Below are positions 43,532-48,077 of a DNA stretch of 48,077 bases, piece after piece. The stretch's first letter is position 1. Each line of letters starts with the position of its first letter. The position numbers and the translations under genes were made by a program. Origin of the DNA: Campylobacterales bacterium (lineage in GTDB: Bacteria; Campylobacterota; Campylobacteria; Campylobacterales; QNZT01); contig JALUNR010000025.1 of assembly GCA_027055005.1 (NCBI GenBank), positions 1 through 48,077 of the forward strand, in the 5' to 3' direction. Under the pieces are notes generated by a model that saw only the letters and a list, made by a program, of their open reading frames with translations, was not told the origin of the DNA and searched no databases.

Positions 43532-44026
43532 TTGAAGTTTGTATCTATTATTATAGGAAGTAAGAGTGATTATGAAGTAATGAGTGTATGTGCTAGGACA
43601 TTAGAAAAATTTAGTGTTTTGCATGAACTTATCATTTCTTCTGCTCATAGAAGTCCTGAAAGAACTAAAGAGTATATTATAAATGCAGAAAAAAAAGGTG
43701 CAAGAGTTTTTGTTGCTGCTGCTGGTATGGCGGCTCACTTAGCTGGTGCAGTTGCTTCAACTACTACAAAACCTGTTATAGGTGTTCCTATGAAAGGTGG
43801 TGCTATGGATGGAATGGATGCAATGCTTAGTACTGTACAAATGCCATCAGGTATGCCAGTAGCAACTGTTGCACTTGGAAAAGCAGGAGCTGTAAATGCT
43901 GCTTATCTTGCTATGCAAATCTTAGCTTTGGAAGACAAAGATTTGGAAGCAAAACTTCTTGAAGACAGGATTTTAAAATCAAAAAAAGTTGAGAGTGATT
44001 CTAAAGATATAGAGGTCCTTTTGTAA
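43532..44026 (+). CDS. purE: N5-carboxyaminoimidazole ribonucleotide mutase PurE
   Basis: Purine synthesis enzyme converting N5-CAIR to CAIR. The frame starts at TTG 43532 with GGAGTGG upstream and encodes 164 residues. Class I PurE signatures are [13 protein letters not shown], the His loop [39 protein letters not shown] and [28 protein letters not shown]. Complete. The partner PurK is not in the window. The next gene starts one base after the stop. Confidence 0.96.
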   Translation: MKFVSIIIGSKSDYEVMSVCARTLEKFSVLHELIISSAHRSPERTKEYIINAEKKGARVFVAAAGMAAHLAGAVASTTTKPVIGVPMKGGAMDGMDAMLSTVQMPSGMPVATVALGKAGAVNAAYLAMQILALEDKDLEAKLLEDRILKSKKVESDSKDIEVLL

Positions 44027-44027
44027 T

Positions 44028-44324
44028 ATGTCTATTAAGGAAAAAGAGTTATCTAAACTATATGAAACATCATTGATGCAAATATCTTCGATGCATGATG
44101 AAATAGTAAAAAGTAAGGATGATACTATCTCTTTATTGCAAGATGAAAATATTTCTTTAAAAAATATAGTAAGAGAGATACAAGAGATTTATCAAGAAGA
44201 TAGAGAAGTTATGAAAGTACTACAAAATGAGATAAAACATCTCCAACATGAACTAGAATTTGTAAAGAGAAAATATCAACTAATGTGGAATCAAGCTGTT
44301 GAAAACTATAATAAGTCCTCATAA
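44028..44324 (+). CDS. Small coiled-coil protein of unknown function
   Basis: A 98-residue, highly charged, all-helical protein with heptad-like spacing throughout (LYETSLMQISSMHDEIVKSK, ISLLQDENISLKNIVREIQ, MKVLQNEIKHLQHELEFVKRKY). No Cys, signal peptide or membrane segment. Such short coiled coils can act as adaptors or as ZapB-like division factors, but nothing here identifies one. It is packed between purE (1-base gap) and the glutaredoxin-like gene (20-base gap with AGGAGAAAAG), so it belongs to the same transcript. Confidence 0.75.
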   Translation: MSIKEKELSKLYETSLMQISSMHDEIVKSKDDTISLLQDENISLKNIVREIQEIYQEDREVMKVLQNEIKHLQHELEFVKRKYQLMWNQAVENYNKSS

Positions 44325-44344
44325 AATTTTTAGGAGAAAAGATA

Positions 44345-44599
44345 ATGAGTGAAGTAAAAAAAACTCAAAAAAGAGTAGTTTTGTTTACAAGTCCAACTTG
44401 CCATTGGTGCAGTGTTGCTAAAAATCACTTTAAAAAACTAGGTATAAAATTTCGTCAAATAGATATAACAAAAGACAAAAAAGCTTCTGAAGATTGTTTA
44501 AGACATGGATGCAAAGGAGTACCAGTCGTTTTAATAGGCAGTCGCTGGATTTGTGGATTTGACCAAAATAAAATAGATAAAGAGTTAGGAATAAAATGA
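44345..44599 (+). CDS. Glutaredoxin-fold protein with CHWC active site
   Basis: An 84-residue thioredoxin-fold protein. Active-site TCHWC (C19, C22) at the end of the first strand, cis-Pro motif [25 protein letters not shown] near residue 60. Additional cysteines (C48 and C53 region, and C69 in WICGFD) are notable. CHWC differs from the common CPYC glutaredoxin site; the VPVVLI..(x)..GFD..(x)..I-LG ending resembles NrdH/Uxx-star-type redoxins. It overlaps the glyQ start by 4 bases. Physiological substrate unknown. Confidence 0.85.
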   Translation: MSEVKKTQKRVVLFTSPTCHWCSVAKNHFKKLGIKFRQIDITKDKKASEDCLRHGCKGVPVVLIGSRWICGFDQNKIDKELGIK

Positions 44600-45480
44600 A
44601 TAAACCACTGAATTTTTCACAAATGTTACTAAAATTACAAACCTTTTGGGCTGATAATGGATGCAATATAGTTCAACCATATGATATACCTTCTGGAGCT
44701 GGAACTTTTCATAATGCTACTTTTTTAAAGACACTAGACCCAACTCCTTGGAGTGTGGCTTATGTTGCACCTTCAAGAAGACCAACTGATGGAAGATATG
44801 GAGAAAATCCAAATAGGCTTGGAGCATATTATCAGTTTCAAGTTATCATACAACCATCCCCAGATAATATACAAGAGCTATATCTAAAAAGTTTAGAGGC
44901 TTTAGGGCTTGATTTAAGCAAACACGACATAAGATTTGTAGAAGATAACTGGGAATCTCCAACATTAGGGGCTTGGGGACTTGGTTGGGAAGTTTGGCTT
45001 GATGGTATGGAAGTTACTCAGTTTACTTACTTTCAACAAGTTGGTGGATATCCTTGTGAACCAGTAGCAGTTGAGATAACTTACGGAACAGAGCGGCTTG
45101 CTATGTATCTTCAAGACAAAGATAGTGTTTATGACATAGTTTGGAACGAAAATAAGCATGGAATTACAACTTATGGAGATGTTCATAAAAGAGGGGAATT
45201 TGAGTTTAGTAAGTATAACTTTGAAGTAGCAGATATTGATATGCTATTTACCCATTTTGATGATTATGCAAAAGAGTGTAAAAGATGTCTTGAAGCTAAA
45301 CTTCCACTTCCTGCATATGATTATTGTTTACTAGCTAGTCATACTTTTAATATGCTTGATGCAAGAAAAGCAGTTTCGGTTACAAACAGGCAAAATTATA
45401 TTTTAAAGATTAGAGAGTTAGCAAAAGGGTGTGCTACTGTTTATAAAGAGAGTTTAAATGAAGATAGCCAAGATTTATAA
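44596..45480 (+). CDS. glyQ: Glycine--tRNA ligase alpha subunit
   Basis: Catalytic aminoacylation subunit of the alpha2beta2 bacterial glycyl-tRNA synthetase. The 294-residue protein has [83 protein letters not shown] and the [24 protein letters not shown] stretch, all hallmark sequences, with ERLAMYLQ near 180. Complete. The beta subunit glyS is not adjacent, as usual in Campylobacterota. The glyQ-NIF3-zinc ribbon-waaA order is recalled from Helicobacter and Campylobacter. Confidence 0.97.
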   Translation: MNKPLNFSQMLLKLQTFWADNGCNIVQPYDIPSGAGTFHNATFLKTLDPTPWSVAYVAPSRRPTDGRYGENPNRLGAYYQFQVIIQPSPDNIQELYLKSLEALGLDLSKHDIRFVEDNWESPTLGAWGLGWEVWLDGMEVTQFTYFQQVGGYPCEPVAVEITYGTERLAMYLQDKDSVYDIVWNENKHGITTYGDVHKRGEFEFSKYNFEVADIDMLFTHFDDYAKECKRCLEAKLPLPAYDYCLLASHTFNMLDARKAVSVTNRQNYILKIRELAKGCATVYKESLNEDSQDL

Positions 45481-46180
45481 AATTTTAGATGAGATAAGCC
45501 CATTTGAATTGCAAGATAAATGGGATAATAGTGGGTTACAACTTGGAAGTATGGATGATGAGTTTGAAAACATATATTTAAGTATAGATGTGGATAGCTC
45601 TTTAGTTGATTCTTTGGAGTATGGCTCTTTGTTAATACTTCATCATCCACTTATTTTTGATGGACTTAAAAGTTTAAATCCTGATAAATTTCCAACAAAT
45701 CTTATATACAAACTGATAAAAAAAGATATAAAAGTTATATCTATGCATCTAAATTTTGATAAAACACATATGAATAAACATTTTGTAACTGATATATTAG
45801 GTTATAAGATAAAAGAGTGCAAAGAGTATGAGTGCTATTTCGAAGTAAATAAAAGTTTTGATGAGTTTGCAAAAGAGGTAGCTAAAAAACTAAGTATTAA
45901 GCATATTAGAGTTGTAAAAGCAAAAGAGTTTATAAAAACATCAGCAGTTTGTACAGGAAGCGGTGGAAGTTTACTAAAAGAGATAAAAGCTGATTGTTTT
46001 TTGACTGGAGATATAAAGTATCATACAGGACTTGAAGCTAAAGAGAATGGTGTAAATCTTATAGATATAAATCATTATGAAAGTGAAGTAGTATTTGCAA
46101 GTTTTTTGGCTAATGAGTTGAAAAGTAAAGGTTTAAATGCTATAATCGCGAAATTTAATAATCCATTTTCATTCATATAA
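45458..46180 (+). CDS. NIF3/DUF34 family metal-binding protein
   Basis: A 240-residue protein overlapping glyQ by 23 bases. Family motifs include the N-terminal [16 protein letters not shown], the metal ligands in [15 protein letters not shown] and [13 protein letters not shown] (HP and H-x-x-x-D types), [10 protein letters not shown] in the middle and [18 protein letters not shown] near the end. NIF3 proteins form toroidal hexamers with a dinuclear metal site; proposed roles include GTP cyclohydrolase I type 2-like activity and metal handling, but function is unsettled. Same neighbours as in Helicobacter pylori. Confidence 0.92.
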   Translation: MKIAKIYKILDEISPFELQDKWDNSGLQLGSMDDEFENIYLSIDVDSSLVDSLEYGSLLILHHPLIFDGLKSLNPDKFPTNLIYKLIKKDIKVISMHLNFDKTHMNKHFVTDILGYKIKECKEYECYFEVNKSFDEFAKEVAKKLSIKHIRVVKAKEFIKTSAVCTGSGGSLLKEIKADCFLTGDIKYHTGLEAKENGVNLIDINHYESEVVFASFLANELKSKGLNAIIAKFNNPFSFI

Positions 46181-46188
46181 GGAAAATC

Positions 46189-46914
46189 ATGAACAAATAT
46201 TTAGGGCAGTTAATAGAACTTCAAAAGTTAGATATTGAGATAGATTCGTTTAAACCAAAGATAAAAGAAGCAAGAAGTGAGCTTGATAGTATATTATCAA
46301 AACATAGTAATACTCTTTTAAAAATCGAGAGTTTAGAAGAAGAGATAAAAGATGTAGAACTTAAAAAGAGAAAAAACGAACTTCACCTAGAGGAACTTAG
46401 TCAAAAGTTAAAAGAGTTGTCTAGTAAATCAAATGCTGTTAAAAGTGAAAAAGAGATAAAAGCTCTTCAACTTGAAGAAGATATAGCAAAAGAACAAGTT
46501 GACTTTGCAAATGATGAAATAGAAAGATTTGAAAAGTTAAAAGAGCAAAAAAAATCTGAAATAGAGGAACTTAAAAAGAGTTATGAAGATTTAAAAGCTG
46601 AGTTAGAAAAAATTGAAATACAAACAAATACAAAACTAGAAAAGATAGAAGAAGAAAAAAGAGAAGTTTATGATAGAAAACAAAAACTTCTCTCATCTAT
46701 GACACAAAATGTTATAGTTTTTTATGAAAAAATAAGAAGATGGGCAGGTAATACAACAGTAATCCCTGTAAAAAAACAAGCTTGTTATGGATGCTATATG
46801 AGAATAAATGACAATACTTATGCAGAAGTTATAAAAGGGGAAGACATAACAACTTGTCCTCACTGTGGAAGAATCCTTTATATGGAGCATCAAGAAGAGA
46901 AAGAAGAAGCATAA
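46189..46914 (+). CDS. flgZ: FlgZ-like (HP0958-type) coiled-coil zinc-ribbon protein
   Basis: A 241-residue protein: a long antiparallel coiled coil (about 1-185) rich in Lys/Glu (LIELQKLDIEIDSFKP at the start, KLEKIEEEKREVYDRKQKLL in the middle) and a C-terminal C4 zinc ribbon with CYGCYMRI and CPHCGRILYMEH. This is the architecture of HP0958/FlgZ of Helicobacter pylori, which binds and stabilises sigma-54 (RpoN) and flagellin mRNA and is needed for flagellation. The position between NIF3 and waaA is the same as recalled for that gene. Function by orthology; the CT398-like family is broad and other members have unknown roles. Confidence 0.87.
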   Translation: MNKYLGQLIELQKLDIEIDSFKPKIKEARSELDSILSKHSNTLLKIESLEEEIKDVELKKRKNELHLEELSQKLKELSSKSNAVKSEKEIKALQLEEDIAKEQVDFANDEIERFEKLKEQKKSEIEELKKSYEDLKAELEKIEIQTNTKLEKIEEEKREVYDRKQKLLSSMTQNVIVFYEKIRRWAGNTTVIPVKKQACYGCYMRINDNTYAEVIKGEDITTCPHCGRILYMEHQEEKEEA

Positions 46915-46921
46915 AATTTTT

Positions 46922-48043
46922 ATGTTTTTTTCCTTTTTTTACTACATAGTAGCTACTTTTTTGTGGCTACTTTTTTTACCATATCTACTTTTAAAATCAA
47001 AAAATAAAAAATACAAATACTCAATTCCAGCTAGATTTTTTCTAAAAAACAATCCTCCTTTTAAAAGTGAATTGGTGCATTTTCATGCTTGTTCTTTAGG
47101 TGAAGTAAAATCTTTAAAACCTATCATAGAAAAACTAGATCAAGATGTGAATATTACTACTACAACAAATACAGGTTTTGAAGAAGCTAAAAAGTTAGCA
47201 TATGAGGCTAGATTTTTACCATATGAAATATTTTTACCATTTTGGTATAAAAAACAAAAACTTTTAGTTGTACTTGAAGCTGAACTTTGGTATATGCTGT
47301 TTTTAGTAGCTAAGAAAAAAGGAGTTAAAACTATACTTTTAAATGCCAGAATTAGTGATAATAGTTATAAAAATTATAAAAGATTTGGCTTTTTTTATAA
47401 AAAAGTATTTCAAAATATTGATTTAAGTTTAGCTCAAAGTAAAAAAGATAAAAAAAGATTAGAAGAACTTGGGGCAAAAGAGGTGAGGGTAGTTGGCAAT
47501 ATAAAAGTTTTTCAAAACATAAAAGTAACAAAAAGATATAAAAAACCTAAAAAACAACTTTTAACTATCGCTAGTAGCCATGAAAGTGAAGAACTACTAC
47601 TTTTAAAAAATATAAAAGATTTAAAAAACTATCATATAGCCATAGTTCCAAGGCATCCTGAAAGATTTAGCAAAGTAGCAAAAGAGTTAAAAGATAATGG
47701 CTTTGAGTTTAAACTATTTTCAAATGAAAAAAACTTTGATAATCCTATAACTTTAGTTGATGCAATGGGAGAGCTTATAAATATATATGCTATAAGTGAT
47801 ATAGTAATACTTGGTGGGAGTTTTGTTGACAATATAGGTGGACACAATCCCTTAGAACCTGCATTTTTTGGTTGTAAGATAATAAGTGGCGAGTATTATT
47901 TTAATCAAAAAACACTATTTGAAATAGTAGAAAACTTAAAAATTTGCAAAAATTTAAGAGAGATCGATGCAACTATAAAAAATGCTAAGCCAACTACTTA
48001 TGACAAATATATTGATATAGATAAAATTTTAAGCTACTTCTAA
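46922..48043 (+). CDS. waaA: 3-deoxy-D-manno-octulosonic acid (Kdo) transferase WaaA
   Basis: Adds Kdo to lipid A precursor at the inner membrane. I choose ATG 46922 (MFFSFFYYIVATFLWLLFLP), 7 bases after the zinc-ribbon stop, because family members begin directly with this membrane anchor; a GTG at 46865 would add 19 basic residues overlapping the upstream gene by 50 bases. The 373-residue GT-B protein has SIPARFF, VHFHACSLGEVKSLKPII (catalytic Glu in the SLGE motif), TTTTNTGFEEAKKL, LEAELWYM, LLNARISDNSYKNYKRF and GGSFVDNIGGHNPLEPAFFG. Complete. No ribosome-binding site better than GAAGAAGC is seen, so translation may depend on coupling. Confidence 0.93.
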   Translation: MFFSFFYYIVATFLWLLFLPYLLLKSKNKKYKYSIPARFFLKNNPPFKSELVHFHACSLGEVKSLKPIIEKLDQDVNITTTTNTGFEEAKKLAYEARFLPYEIFLPFWYKKQKLLVVLEAELWYMLFLVAKKKGVKTILLNARISDNSYKNYKRFGFFYKKVFQNIDLSLAQSKKDKKRLEELGAKEVRVVGNIKVFQNIKVTKRYKKPKKQLLTIASSHESEELLLLKNIKDLKNYHIAIVPRHPERFSKVAKELKDNGFEFKLFSNEKNFDNPITLVDAMGELINIYAISDIVILGGSFVDNIGGHNPLEPAFFGCKIISGEYYFNQKTLFEIVENLKICKNLREIDATIKNAKPTTYDKYIDIDKILSYF

Positions 48044-48077
48044 CTCTTTTGTTTTGATAGTATTATCTTGATATTTT
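48029..48077 (-). CDS. Possible C-terminal end of a converging gene (partial)
   Basis: On the minus strand the last 49 bases can be read as a peptide ending KTKELEVA followed by TAA at 48031-48029, overlapping the end of waaA by 15 bases. The stretch is only 16 codons, and another minus-strand frame is also open over part of it, so it may be chance. No family can be assigned. Confidence 0.3.
   Translation of the reverse strand, partial: KYQDNTIKTKELEVA

Noticed and set aside
46865..46921. GTG at 46865 as the start of waaA
   Set aside because: It would add a basic segment overlapping the conserved zinc-ribbon end of the upstream gene; the membrane anchor of WaaA starts at ATG 46922.

Overview
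The window is a densely packed, very AT-rich (roughly 30% GC by eye) chromosomal segment from a member of the Campylobacterota (epsilonproteobacteria). Support comes from a HsrA/CosR-type regulator followed by a ferredoxin and a Ppx/GppA protein (an order recalled from Campylobacter), the glyQ - NIF3 - zinc-ribbon FlgZ - waaA block (order recalled from Helicobacter and Campylobacter), the aminofutalosine menaquinone gene mqnE, and extended -10 promoters of the form T-tract + TATAAT/TACAAT without clear -35 boxes. The breadth of biosynthetic genes and the presence of glnD and a full Bat operon fit a free-living genus (Arcobacter- or Sulfurimonas-like) better than a host-restricted one, but the genus cannot be fixed from sequence alone. 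I saw no rRNA, tRNA, insertion sequence, prophage or CRISPR array.

Layout: (1) 1-7197, plus strand: end of ruvA, ddl, plsY, folB; then a two-component pair (HsrA-like regulator with an intact phospho-acceptor Asp plus a histidine kinase), 2[4Fe-4S] ferredoxin, Ppx/GppA, RluA-type pseudouridine synthase, recR. (2) 7200-18683, minus strand: a MoxR - DUF58 - small membrane protein - BatA - BatB - TPR (BatC-like) - BatD operon, ending in a 1730-residue secreted lectin/Calx-beta/MshQ-like protein. (3) 18766-23528, minus strand: glnD - glmS - yqeY. (4) 23752-25670, plus: two tandem outer-membrane beta-barrel proteins each carrying a C-terminal SPOR domain. (5) 25706-31375: mqnE, thioredoxin with an N-terminal zinc ribbon, a convergent beta-carbonic anhydrase, then ilvB - ilvN - lpxD and a small unknown protein. 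(6) 31435-35820: rpmH - rnpA - yidD - yidC - khpB - mnmE. (7) 35850-38420: an M14 metallocarboxypeptidase with beta-sandwich C-terminal domains and no signal peptide. (8) 38417-43367, minus: Kbp-like LysM protein, then dsbD - Ste24-type M48 peptidase - prmC - MlaF-like ATPase. (9) 43532-48043, plus: purE, a coiled-coil protein, a glutaredoxin-like protein, glyQ, NIF3/DUF34, FlgZ-like protein, waaA.

Most genes are housekeeping. The cell-envelope theme is strong: peptidoglycan precursor (ddl, glmS), lipid A/Kdo (lpxD, waaA), phospholipid (plsY, MlaF), inner-membrane insertion (yidC, yidD), Bat proteins, SPOR-barrel proteins and LysM. The least explained items are the giant surface protein attached to the Bat operon with a hairpin in front of its ribosome-binding site, the tandem barrel-SPOR proteins, the M14 multidomain peptidase without a signal peptide, and the kinase-linked form of a regulator known as an orphan in Helicobacter. 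Start codons other than ATG are common; several starts are revised from the longest open frame, as noted in the entries.
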